Origin: JBFMGS01 sp040752635 | GTDB taxonomy: Bacteria > Bacillota > SHA-98 > UBA4971 | Direction of reading: 5' to 3' | NCBI GenBank assembly: GCA_040752635.1 | Contig: JBFMGS010000030.1 | Coordinates: 1 to 27,042 of the forward strand | Length of the DNA: 27,042 nt | In this document: positions 8,012-15,042 of the stretch, piece by piece | Numbering within the stretch: position 1 is the first letter of the stretch | How the letters are laid out: every line of letters starts with the position of its first letter | The notes under the pieces: generated by a model | Told to the model about the DNA's origin: nothing | Seen by the model: only the letters and a program-made list of their open reading frames with translations | Databases searched by the model: none | Position numbers and translations under genes: made by a program

Positions 8012-8020
8012 CTCCTCCTC
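8012..8020 (-). promoter_or_regulatory. Ribosome-binding site almost touching the ATG of the EF-G2 gene
   Basis: Read on the minus strand, GAGGAGGAG lies directly against ATG 8011, leaving about two bases after AGGAGG. Counting instead to the third codon, a TTG at 8005-8003, gives a normal gap of about eight bases. Translation may therefore start at TTG and give a protein two residues shorter. Confidence 0.5.
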
Positions 8021-8053
8021 GAAATGTACATGCCGCCTTCTGTTGCCTTCATT

Positions 8054-8082
8054 ATTCTACACTTGCACCTATGCAATTTCAA
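8054..8082 (-). promoter_or_regulatory. Sigma-A-type promoter of the EF-G2 gene
   Basis: On the minus strand TTGAAA (8082-8077) and TAGAAT (8059-8054) are separated by exactly 17 bases. The predicted start near 8047 leaves a leader of about 36 nt. The -35 box shares its first base with a tandem repeat that extends further upstream. Confidence 0.7.
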
Positions 8083-8130
8083 GAAGGGATGTGCTACAGA
8101 AGGGATGTGCTACCTGAAGGGACGTTCTAC
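8082..8130 (-). repeat. 16-bp tandem repeat abutting the EF-G2 promoter
   Basis: AGAAGGGATGTGCTAC occurs twice without a gap (8082-8097 and 8098-8113). A third copy, 13 of 16 identical, follows after one base (8115-8130) and runs over the yqhV stop codon. The array ends exactly in the -35 box of the minus-strand EF-G2 promoter, so it is well placed to be an activator or repressor site. It has no spacers and is not a CRISPR. Confidence 0.75.
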
Positions 8131-8393
8131 CTCGTCCCTGCTATGATGAGCATGGTACCGCAAAGGATCACAAAAGCTTTAACCCAGGACACGCGTCCCA
8201 CAAGGCCCGCAAGCCCCAGCGCCGACACCGTAACCAGTATTACCGGTCCGAAGAGCCCCAGGACAGCATTGATCCTGAGGGCCGAGGACACTCTGTTGAA
8301 CTTGAGCATCAGTAAAGCCGCAAGGATTTCAACCCCCGCCCCTACCGCCCGGAGGAACGCCATAGCTTCCACGATTCTGTCCTCACCTGCCAT
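8127..8393 (-). CDS. yqhV: YqhV-family (DUF2619) small membrane protein
   Basis: An 88-residue protein. ATG 8393 is preferred to the upstream ATG 8432 because GGGAGG lies eight bases before it. Three hydrophobic segments cover about residues 16-30, 42-61 and 68-86. The pattern AMAFLRAVGAGVEILAALLM, then LKFNRVSSALRIN, then GLFGPVILV, with a final IIAG, matches Bacillus YqhV and its clostridial relatives, which are small integral membrane proteins of unknown function. In Bacillus yqhV lies near the spoIIIA sporulation genes; here it is between the rimP-nusA operon, which diverges from it, and the EF-G2 gene, 115 bases downstream. The last codons overlap a tandem repeat. No convincing promoter was found upstream. 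Confidence 0.75.
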   Translation of the reverse strand: MAGEDRIVEAMAFLRAVGAGVEILAALLMLKFNRVSSALRINAVLGLFGPVILVTVSALGLAGLVGRVSWVKAFVILCGTMLIIAGTR

Positions 8394-8567
8394 CGCAAAT
8401 GCCTCCCGAACACTTGCATTTGTCCTCACCATGATCGTATGACCCGTACATGAGTTTCTTTCCTGCGAACATACTCACCGCTTCCTGAAGGGTTGCGGGT
8501 CTTGCATGAAGCCGCAGTCAAGATGGGCGCTTCAGATAAGGATTTCCGCAAAGGGGCTCGTTCCCCG
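8394..8567. other. Divergent intergenic region between yqhV and the rimP promoter
   Basis: The yqhV ribosome-binding site is at its left edge (minus strand, 8402-8407). I found no good minus-strand promoter and no clear structured element here. Together with the rimP promoter and leader to 8722 this makes a 329-base gene-free stretch. Confidence 0.5.
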
Positions 8568-8596
8568 TTGCGCTGAAACGTCCGATATGTTATACT
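8568..8596 (+). promoter_or_regulatory. Sigma-A-type promoter of the rimP-nusA-infB operon
   Basis: TTGCGC (8568-8573) and TATACT (8591-8596) are separated by 17 bases, with a predicted start near 8603. This gives a leader of about 120 nt before rimP that contains the GAAA-loop hairpin at 8641. Confidence 0.65.
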
Positions 8597-8640
8597 CACA
8601 GCGTAGAGCCTTCGATTTGCGCATCGCTGCAGCATCCGTC

Positions 8641-8662
8641 GAGAGTGGGGAAACCCACTCTC
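8641..8662 (+). promoter_or_regulatory. Tetraloop hairpin in the rimP-nusA leader
   Basis: GAGAGTGGG, GAAA, CCCACTCTC form a perfect nine-pair stem closed by a GNRA tetraloop, 60 bases before the rimP start. The following bases (TCATGTTGTGG) are only weakly T-rich. In Bacillus subtilis the corresponding operon leader carries a NusA-dependent terminator that lets NusA control its own synthesis; a strong stem with a poor U-tract in the same position fits such a role, by analogy only. Confidence 0.6.
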
Positions 8663-8722
8663 TCATGTTGTGGAGTGGTTTCTCGTTATCCTGGGTTTCT
8701 GAAACGAGGGAGGACGACGCAA

Positions 8723-9181
8723 GTGAAAACCCAAGATGTCGAAGATCTGGTGACCACGATGCTCCGCCCGATGATGGAAGAGAAAGGGATTGACCTGGTA
8801 GATGTAGAATACGTCAAAGAGGGCGGCCACTGGTACCTCAGGGTATACATTGATCGTCCTGAAGGCGTTTCCATGGACGATTGCACGTGGGTGAACGAGG
8901 AACTCGGCCGGAAGCTCGACGATCTCGATCCGATCCCGCAAAGCTACGTCCTGGAGGTATCGTCTTCGGGGGAAAAGCCGCTCAGGCGCGAGGAAGAGTA
9001 CGAGCGGTTTCGAGGTCGAAGGGTGCTTGTCAACACCTATGCACCGGTAGACGGCCGGAAGTCGTTCGAGGGCACACTCATGGGGATAGACGGCGGTAAA
9101 GTCAGGATCAGCCTTGAAGGGCGCGTCGTGGAGGTGCCTCATGACAAGATAAGCAATGCGAGGCTTGTTGTGGAGATCTGA
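8723..9181 (+). CDS. rimP: Ribosome maturation factor RimP
   Basis: A 152-residue protein (RimP is usually about 150) that binds the 30S subunit during its assembly. The start is GTG 8723, with GAGGGAGG about nine bases upstream; extending to the TTG at 8645 would add 26 residues unlike the family and cover the leader hairpin. The N-terminal domain shows the usual GIDLVDVEYVKEGGHWYLRVYIDRP pattern in two parts (residues about 23-32 and 34-48), then the VSMDDC...LDDLDPIP segment. The normal SSPGLDRPL element reads SSSGEKPL here, a small divergence. The C-terminal SH3-like domain ends in KISNARLVVEI. It is the first gene of the operon and precedes nusA by 109 bases. Confidence 0.95.
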   Translation: MKTQDVEDLVTTMLRPMMEEKGIDLVDVEYVKEGGHWYLRVYIDRPEGVSMDDCTWVNEELGRKLDDLDPIPQSYVLEVSSSGEKPLRREEEYERFRGRRVLVNTYAPVDGRKSFEGTLMGIDGGKVRISLEGRVVEVPHDKISNARLVVEI

Positions 9182-9221
9182 CCTGCGTAACCTCCCGGGG
9201 AATTCTAGCGCTCCGTGGCAA

Positions 9222-9243
9222 GCGGGCAATTCGCCCGCGTTTT
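9222..9243 (+). terminator. Terminator-like hairpin between rimP and nusA
   Basis: GCGGGC (9222-9227), loop AATTC, GCCCGC (9233-9238), then GTTTT (9239-9243). Flanking GCAA and TTGC can extend the stem. Because nusA and the rest of the operon follow with no clear new promoter, it probably causes partial termination or marks an RNA-processing point, not a full stop. Confidence 0.5.
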
Positions 9244-9290
9244 GCAGGGCATGATACGGGATGATTCGCCGGAGGGCGAGGAGGATTGCG

Positions 9291-10850
9291 ATGAATTCCG
9301 AAGTTATTCAGGCACTTACGCAATTGGAAAAGGAGCGCGGGATCCCGCGCGATGCGCTGCTTGAGGCCATAGAGGTAGCGCTTGTCTCGGCTTTCAAGCG
9401 GAACTACGGCTCGTCCCAAAACGTGCGGGTGAAGATCGATCCCGAAACGGGAGAGATCAGCGTCTATGCTCACAAGAACGTAGTGGAGGTTCCACGCGAC
9501 CCCAGACAAGAGATATCCCTTGAACAAGCGCGGACCATAGATCCGCGGCACGAGCCTGGCGACGTGTTCGAGGTAGAGGTCACTCCCCGCGAGTTTGGAC
9601 GCATAGCCGCGCAGACCGCGAAGCAAGTTGTCGTCCAGAAGATCCGCGAGGCGGAGAGAGGGGTCATATTTGAGGAATACTCCAGCCGCGAGGGCGAGGT
9701 CGTGACCGGGATCGTTCAACGGCGCGACCTGCGCAACGTTATTGTGGATCTGGGCAGGATTGAGGCAGTGATGCCTCCCTCCGAGCAGGTGCCTCGCGAA
9801 AACTACGCTTTTGGCGATAGGATAAAGGTATACATTGTGGAGACGCGCAAGGCTCCGAAAGGCCCGCAGGTAGTTGTGTCCCGCAGCCACCCGATGCTGC
9901 TAAAAAGGCTTCTGGAGCTCGAGGTCCCTGAGATATACGATGGAGTCGTGGAGATCAAGGGCATCGCAAGGGAAGCAGGCAGCAGGTCCAAGGTGGCAGT
10001 GCTGTCGTACGACCCAAATGTTGATGCTGTGGGAGCATGCGTGGGGCCTCGCGGGATGCGGGTCCAGAAAATCGTCTCTGAGTTGCGCGGGGAGAAGATC
10101 GACATAATCCAGTGGCATGACGACCCGGGCATATATGTATCGAACGCTCTCAGCCCGGCGCGGGTCATCCTGACACGCGTTGACGAGAATACCCATGTGG
10201 CCCGGGCAATTGTCCCCGACAACCAATTATCGCTTGCCATCGGGAAAGAGGGCCAGAACGCGCGCCTTGCTGCCAAGCTTACCGGCTGGAAGATCGACAT
10301 AAAGAGCGACTCCCAGGCGCGGGCACTTGAAGAGGAGGAAGAACGACTGGCGGCAGAGGAAGCCACACGAGCTGCCGAGGAGGCTGCACGGCGGGCCGAG
10401 GAAGCCCAAGAGGAGGAGGGTGCAGTGCCTGCTGCTGAAATGCAGCCTGAGACACCCGAGTTGCCCGAGGTGCCGGTCCCTCCTGAAACCTTCGAGGCCC
10501 CCGGGCAAGCAGCTATTCTCCCCGAGATCACCGCTGTTCCTGAAGAGGACGAGAGCCGAGGACTAGAGGCCCAACCCGTGACATCGGAGGTTACACGATT
10601 AGGTGGAGAGGCTGTGGCAGAAGAGGTTGTCGCTGAGCAGGCAATAAGACCGGGGGCTGCAACAGGCAGGGAAGAGGGAGTTGCCAGAGGGACTTCCACC
10701 GAGCCGGCCGGCCGCCGAAAGAAGAAGGACAAAGGGAAGAAGGAAGAAAACGACCTCGAGGTACCAGTGAAGAAAGGACGCGGCCCGAAGAAAGCGAGAC
10801 GTGGCGACCTCGACTTCGACGAGGAACTCGAAGACGAATTCGATTTGTGA
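9291..10850 (+). CDS. nusA: Transcription termination/antitermination factor NusA with long charged tail
   Basis: A 519-residue protein that binds RNA polymerase and controls pausing, termination and antitermination. ATG 9291 has GGCGAGGAGG six bases upstream. The order is the N-terminal RNAP-binding domain (1-130), S1 domain (about 135-198), KH1 with GPRGMRV (252-258) and KH2 with GKEGQNAR (318-325). The Bacillota core normally ends near residue 350-390. Here residues about 342-519 add a Glu/Ala- and Pro-rich tail, then a Lys/Arg block (GRRKKKDKGKK) and an acidic end (DLDFDEELEDEFDL). The tail is low-complexity and does not look like the duplicated acidic domains of proteobacterial NusA. Operon neighbours fit exactly. 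Confidence 0.97.
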   Translation: MNSEVIQALTQLEKERGIPRDALLEAIEVALVSAFKRNYGSSQNVRVKIDPETGEISVYAHKNVVEVPRDPRQEISLEQARTIDPRHEPGDVFEVEVTPREFGRIAAQTAKQVVVQKIREAERGVIFEEYSSREGEVVTGIVQRRDLRNVIVDLGRIEAVMPPSEQVPRENYAFGDRIKVYIVETRKAPKGPQVVVSRSHPMLLKRLLELEVPEIYDGVVEIKGIAREAGSRSKVAVLSYDPNVDAVGACVGPRGMRVQKIVSELRGEKIDIIQWHDDPGIYVSNALSPARVILTRVDENTHVARAIVPDNQLSLAIGKEGQNARLAAKLTGWKIDIKSDSQARALEEEEERLAAEEATRAAEEAARRAEEAQEEEGAVPAAEMQPETPELPEVPVPPETFEAPGQAAILPEITAVPEEDESRGLEAQPVTSEVTRLGGEAVAEEVVAEQAIRPGAATGREEGVARGTSTEPAGRRKKKDKGKKEENDLEVPVKKGRGPKKARRGDLDFDEELEDEFDL

Positions 10851-10870
10851 GCGAAGGTGGGTGACCGGGG

Positions 10871-11194
10871 ATGGCAAGGAGATCCCGGCCCAGGGTTAAG
10901 AAGGTGCCGCAACGCACATGCGTCGGGTGCAGGGAGGTTAAGCCCAAGAAGGAGCTCATCCGAATCGTGCGGACCCCGGACGGCCTCGTCGAGGTGGACT
11001 CCACCGGAAAGCGTTCGGGTCGCGGGGCTTATGTCTGCCCTGACCCCAGGTGTCTAGACCTTGCTGTGAAAGGACGGAGGCTGGATACGGCCCTCGGTGC
11101 GGTAGTACCTTCTGACGTAGTTGATGGCTTGGCCAGGCGAATCTCATTGCATGCAGCCGGGCAGGCCTGCTCTCCTGAAGCCGCGAAGTCTTAA
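10871..11194 (+). CDS. rnpM: RNase P modulator RnpM (YlxR)
   Basis: A 107-residue protein of the YlxR/DUF448 family, about 15 residues longer than typical. The family signature is complete: RTCVGCR with C17 and C20, then GRGAYVC with C56, and C61 a few residues on. In Bacillus subtilis the protein binds RNase P RNA and inhibits the enzyme. It starts at ATG 10871, 20 bases after nusA, with a GAAGGTGGG site upstream. In most Bacillota it is followed by ylxQ (an L7Ae-like protein), but here infB comes directly, 13 bases later. The C-terminal 25 residues are not conserved-looking. Confidence 0.93.
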   Translation: MARRSRPRVKKVPQRTCVGCREVKPKKELIRIVRTPDGLVEVDSTGKRSGRGAYVCPDPRCLDLAVKGRRLDTALGAVVPSDVVDGLARRISLHAAGQACSPEAAKS

Positions 11195-11207
11195 AGGTGG
11201 TGGGTGT

Positions 11208-14200
11208 ATGGGGAAAAAGACCAGGGTATATGAACTCGCACGCGAACTCGGCAAGGGGAGCAAGGAAATCCTTGACTTGCTGGCTGATTCGGGTGTACGG
11301 GACAAGAACCACATGAGCGCCCTGGAGGAGAATGTAGTCAGGTTCATTAAGAATAGGTTTGCAGAGAGGGAAGGTAAGCAACCCGAAGCCTCTGTCGAGG
11401 CTGCGCAGGTTCCGCCGGCAGAGGCGAAGCCCAAGGAAGCTGCAAAGTCGAAGGAGAAGCCGAAGCCGATGCCTGTGCCGCTACCGGTGCCCAGGGCGGC
11501 TCAGCCAAGAGGGGCTAGAGCGGGCGCAGAGCATAGGAGGACACGCCCTGCCTCAACAGGATCGGCGCCGCGGCCTGGCGCATCCCAAAGGCCTGTTGGA
11601 GACGGAAAGGCGAGGACGGGCGGATATCCATCGACACATGAGCGGTGGGATCAGAGATGGCTCCCTGGCGGCGGTGTGCCAGCAGGACAGCGACCCCGTT
11701 CCGCGCGCCAGTGGCCAACTCAGATTGCACCCACTGTGCCTGCGGGGCGAGCAGCGGCTCCCAGAGGGAACCGCACGCCGACCCTCGCTGGACCGGCGGC
11801 TCAGCGGACCGCGCCTTCGCGCCTTCCAGGGAGCGAAGTGCCAGCGAGAGGCGCTGAAAGGCGTCACGGGTCACTGCCGCAGAGGCCGAGGCAGGTACGT
11901 CCTGCTATCGTTCCTGTTCGACCCGAGCAACTGACGCGAGGGGCACGCGAAGCACAAGCACCTGTAGAAGAAAAGGCTGTCATCCAGGTTACGAAGGGTG
12001 CACCCGAGGCCGGCGGCGAGGTTGCCAAGATGCCTGAGGTTGCTGCGAAGACCGTGGAGACAGCGGCCCCCGTTGCATCGGCGGAACCCGTCGCACGACC
12101 GCAGGAAACCGGCGAGGCGGCCGCAGCCCTGAAAGCTGCACCGGTTGGGGCGGCAGAGCGAGCAACGCCGAAACACGCAGGTTTACCTGCTCATGGCGAG
12201 ACGCCACCCAAGACACGAGCGAGGGACAAAGCGGAGCGAGTAGAGCGAGAGCGTCGTCCGGCAGCCGAGGTTCCCGCACGGCCTGTTGCGCCGCCCCCGT
12301 CTGCAAGCAGGCGTCCGGACCGCGTCTCAGCGGGAGAAAGGCCCGCTCGCGGTGTGGAGGAGCCTGCGGCTTCAGAACCTGTTCGCATGCGGCCTCGTGC
12401 AGAGGCCAGAAAAGAGCGTAGACCTCAAAGGGAGGATCGCAGGGGGGATCGCAGCCTCGAACGCAGGCTCGAACTCATAAAAGGCGGCAAAGGCGCAGAG
12501 AAGCTGAGAGAGTCGCGAGCGGAAGCTATCATTCGGAGCAGGATGCCGAGGCGCGCGGTTCCCGCACAGCCCGCTGCGGTTGCAACCAGGCGGCGAGAGC
12601 GTCCTAAGAAGGATATGAGGATCGCGCTGCCGCCCAACATCACCGTGGGCGAGCTTGCGCAGAAGCTCGGCGTGAATTCCGCAGATATTATAAAGTCCTT
12701 GATGTCCATGGGACTCCTGGTGACCATTAACCAGGAAATCGATTTCGACGCTGCGAGCCTGGTTGCCGACGAGTACGGGTTTGACGTCGAGCCTCTCGAG
12801 CAGAAAGAAGCGCGTGAGTTCGGAATAGAGGATGTCCCTGATGCGGCGGAGGATCTCGTGCCGAGGCCGCCGGTGGTGACAGTGCTTGGCCATGTTGACC
12901 ATGGCAAGACGTCGCTTCTTGACGCTATACGCGAGACCAATGTTACTGCCCAGGAGGCCGGGGGCATCACCCAGCATATCGGCGCATACCAGGTGGATCT
13001 GGGCGGCAGGAAGATCACCTTTATAGACACGCCTGGTCACGAGGCGTTCACCGCCATGAGGGCGCGCGGTGCACAAGTGACCGACATAGCGGTGCTGGTG
13101 GTTGCCGCTGACGATGGGGTGATGCCGCAAACTATAGAGGCCATCAACCATGCGCGGGCCGCCAAGGTGCCGATCGTGGTTGCGGTAAACAAGATAGATA
13201 AGCCAAACGCGCAACCGGATAGGGTTAAGCAGGAGTTATCGGAACAGGGCCTGGTACCTGAGGAATGGGGCGGCGATACCGTGACCGTCGAGATATCCGC
13301 CCTTCGCAGGCAGGGCATTGAGACGCTTCTTGAGATGATCCTGCTCGTTGCGGACATGAGGGATCTCAAAGCCAACCCCAACCGGCCGGCCAAAGGTACC
13401 GTGATCGAGGCCAGGCTGGACAAGGGCAGGGGACCTGTCGCCACAGTTCTGGTGGAGAAGGGGACGCTACGGGTTGGAGACGCCATCGTTGCCGGGCAGG
13501 TATTCGGTAAAGTCCGCGCGATGGCCGACGATCAGGGCAGACCGGTGGAGTCAGCAGGGCCGTCCATGCCCGTGGAAGTGCTGGGGTTTTCCGATGTTCC
13601 ACAGGCAGGCGATGTGCTCCATGTCGCGTCTGAGGATAAGCTCGCCAAGCAACTTGCCTCAAGGCGTTTCGAGAGAAAGCGGGCTGAAGAAGTCCAAAGC
13701 GCGCGGACGGTGAGCCTTGAGGATCTCTTCGGGAAAATAAGGGAAGGCGAGATTAAGGAGCTCAATCTGATTTTGAAAGCGGACGTGCAGGGTTCGGTCG
13801 AGGCGCTGAAGCAATCGCTCGAGAACCTGTCCACCGATGAGGTCAAGGTGAACGTCATACATTCGGGCGTGGGCGCCATCACTGAGAGCGACGTCATGCT
13901 CGCCTCTGCTTCCAACGCTATCATCATCGGGTTCCAGGTGCGGCCGGACGTGAACGCCAAAAAGATAGCCGAGCGTGACCGCGTTGATATCCGCCTCTAC
14001 AAGATCATCTACGATGCCACTGCCGATGTAAAGGCAGCCATGGAAGGGCTCCTCGAGCCGGAGCTGCGCGAGGTGACCCTTGGTAGGGCGGAGGTCACGA
14101 CGACCTTCCGCATCCCGAGAGTGGGAGTCATCGCCGGCTGCATGGTGAGCGACGGCAAGATCACGAGAGACGCGTCGGTCAGGGTCTTACGCGATAACGT

Positions 14201-14366
14201 CGTCATCCACGAAGGCAAGATCGGGTCGTTGCGGAGGTTCAAGGACGACGTCAGCGAGGTCGCGGCCGGCTACGAGTGCGGCATCGGTCTTGCGAGCTTC
14301 CAGGACGTCAAGGAAGGCGACGTGATAGAGGCCTTCAAGGTGGAGGAGACTCCAAGAGAACTCTAA
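11208..14366 (+). CDS. infB: Translation initiation factor IF-2 with very long low-complexity N-terminal region
   Basis: A 1052-residue GTPase that brings initiator tRNA to the 30S subunit and promotes subunit joining. ATG 11208 has AAAGGTGGTGGG just upstream; an in-frame ATG inside rnpM has none. An IF2_N domain (about 1-52) is followed by about 415 residues rich in Ala, Pro, Arg and Glu, then a second IF2_N-like domain starting at M470. The GTPase domain has GHVDHGKTS from 561, DTPGHE from 607 and NKID 661-664. Domains II, III and IV follow to the end. Bacillus IF2 is about 716 residues. The in-frame ATG at 12615, preceded by AAGAAGGA, could give a shorter form starting at M470; this is inference. 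Confidence 0.97.
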   Translation: MGKKTRVYELARELGKGSKEILDLLADSGVRDKNHMSALEENVVRFIKNRFAEREGKQPEASVEAAQVPPAEAKPKEAAKSKEKPKPMPVPLPVPRAAQPRGARAGAEHRRTRPASTGSAPRPGASQRPVGDGKARTGGYPSTHERWDQRWLPGGGVPAGQRPRSARQWPTQIAPTVPAGRAAAPRGNRTPTLAGPAAQRTAPSRLPGSEVPARGAERRHGSLPQRPRQVRPAIVPVRPEQLTRGAREAQAPVEEKAVIQVTKGAPEAGGEVAKMPEVAAKTVETAAPVASAEPVARPQETGEAAAALKAAPVGAAERATPKHAGLPAHGETPPKTRARDKAERVERERRPAAEVPARPVAPPPSASRRPDRVSAGERPARGVEEPAASEPVRMRPRAEARKERRPQREDRRGDRSLERRLELIKGGKGAEKLRESRAEAIIRSRMPRRAVPAQPAAVATRRRERPKKDMRIALPPNITVGELAQKLGVNSADIIKSLMSMGLLVTINQEIDFDAASLVADEYGFDVEPLEQKEAREFGIEDVPDAAEDLVPRPPVVTVLGHVDHGKTSLLDAIRETNVTAQEAGGITQHIGAYQVDLGGRKITFIDTPGHEAFTAMRARGAQVTDIAVLVVAADDGVMPQTIEAINHARAAKVPIVVAVNKIDKPNAQPDRVKQELSEQGLVPEEWGGDTVTVEISALRRQGIETLLEMILLVADMRDLKANPNRPAKGTVIEARLDKGRGPVATVLVEKGTLRVGDAIVAGQVFGKVRAMADDQGRPVESAGPSMPVEVLGFSDVPQAGDVLHVASEDKLAKQLASRRFERKRAEEVQSARTVSLEDLFGKIREGEIKELNLILKADVQGSVEALKQSLENLSTDEVKVNVIHSGVGAITESDVMLASASNAIIIGFQVRPDVNAKKIAERDRVDIRLYKIIYDATADVKAAMEGLLEPELREVTLGRAEVTTTFRIPRVGVIAGCMVSDGKITRDASVRVLRDNVVIHEGKIGSLRRFKDDVSEVAAGYECGIGLASFQDVKEGDVIEAFKVEETPREL

Positions 14367-14381
14367 AGGCGGGTCAAAGCG

Positions 14382-14663
14382 ATGGTGGTCGGCGTTCTCA
14401 AGGTGGACGTCTTCATCGGCGAGGCCACGTCCCTCAAGGATAAGCGGCGCATCGTAAAGAGCGTGTGCGACCGGGTGAGGGCAAGGTATAACGTGGCCAT
14501 CTCCGAGGTTGACGGGAGCGACCTGTGGCAACGTTGTACCTTCGGAGTGGCTTGTGTTTCCAACGAAGCGAGGCTCGTGGACAGTGTGCTCTCTCGCGTG
14601 GTGCGCGACATTGAGAGGGAGGCAGACCTTGAGATAACGAACTGCGAGAAGATCGTTGTTTAG
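14382..14663 (+). CDS. ylxP: YlxP/DUF503 protein
   Basis: A 93-residue protein of the DUF503 family, a ferredoxin-like fold conserved in the infB-rbfA interval of Bacillota and linked to ribosome function. Visible features are VGVLKVDVFIGEATSLKDKR at the N-terminus, FGVACVSN in the middle and the C-terminal EREADLEI. ATG 14382 follows infB by 15 bases, with AAAGGCGGG about eight bases upstream. Length is normal. The biochemical role in this organism cannot be read from the sequence. Confidence 0.9.
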   Translation: MVVGVLKVDVFIGEATSLKDKRRIVKSVCDRVRARYNVAISEVDGSDLWQRCTFGVACVSNEARLVDSVLSRVVRDIEREADLEITNCEKIVV

Positions 14664-14682
14664 CGACGGAAGGTGATGGTAA

Positions 14683-15042
14683 GTGGCTCGACTGAGGGTT
14701 GAAAGGGTCGCGGAAGCGATCCACTCTGAGGTTGCTGACATACTGGCTCGCGAGATCAAGGACCCGAGGCTGGGTTTTGCCACGATCACCGACGTTGAGG
14801 TGTCGCCTGACCTGCGTTACGTGAAGATATTCGTCAGCGTAATGGGTGATAAGTCCCAGGTTGAGCAGACCATGGCGGCGCTCGAGAGCGCCACGGGGTT
14901 TGTGCGTAGTGAGATCGGCCGGCGCATCAGGCTGCGCCATACCCCGGAGATCACCTTCAAGCACGATACGTCCATCAAGCGCGGGGCTCGGGTCTTCGAG
15001 TTGTTGAAAGAAATCCAGGAAGAAAAGGGAGGCCGGGAGTAG
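14683..15042 (+). CDS. rbfA: 30S ribosome-binding factor RbfA
   Basis: A 119-residue protein with the KH-like fold of RbfA, which binds the 30S subunit and helps mature 16S rRNA, especially in the cold. It starts at GTG 14683, with GGAAGGTG seven bases upstream. Family features are RVAEAIHSEVADILAREIKD, then DPRLGFATITDVEVSPDLRY across residues about 27-46, and a C-terminal RHTPEITFKHDTSIKRG, the usual end of the fold. The stop codon TAG shares its last base with the GTG of nrnA, so the two genes are translationally coupled. Confidence 0.95.
   Translation: MARLRVERVAEAIHSEVADILAREIKDPRLGFATITDVEVSPDLRYVKIFVSVMGDKSQVEQTMAALESATGFVRSEIGRRIRLRHTPEITFKHDTSIKRGARVFELLKEIQEEKGGRE

Noticed and set aside
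8082..8130. CRISPR-like array
   Set aside because: Only two or three units of 16 bases directly adjoining, with no spacers and no cas genes nearby.
9803..10912. Open frame of 369 codons antisense to nusA
   Set aside because: Its serine-rich product mirrors the Glu/Ala-rich tail of NusA; no homology or start signal is visible.
11359..11934. Overlapping + strand frame in the IF2 linker, suggesting a possible frameshift
   Set aside because: The IF2 frame is open throughout from 11208 to 14366 and keeps the linker composition on both sides, so no frameshift is needed.
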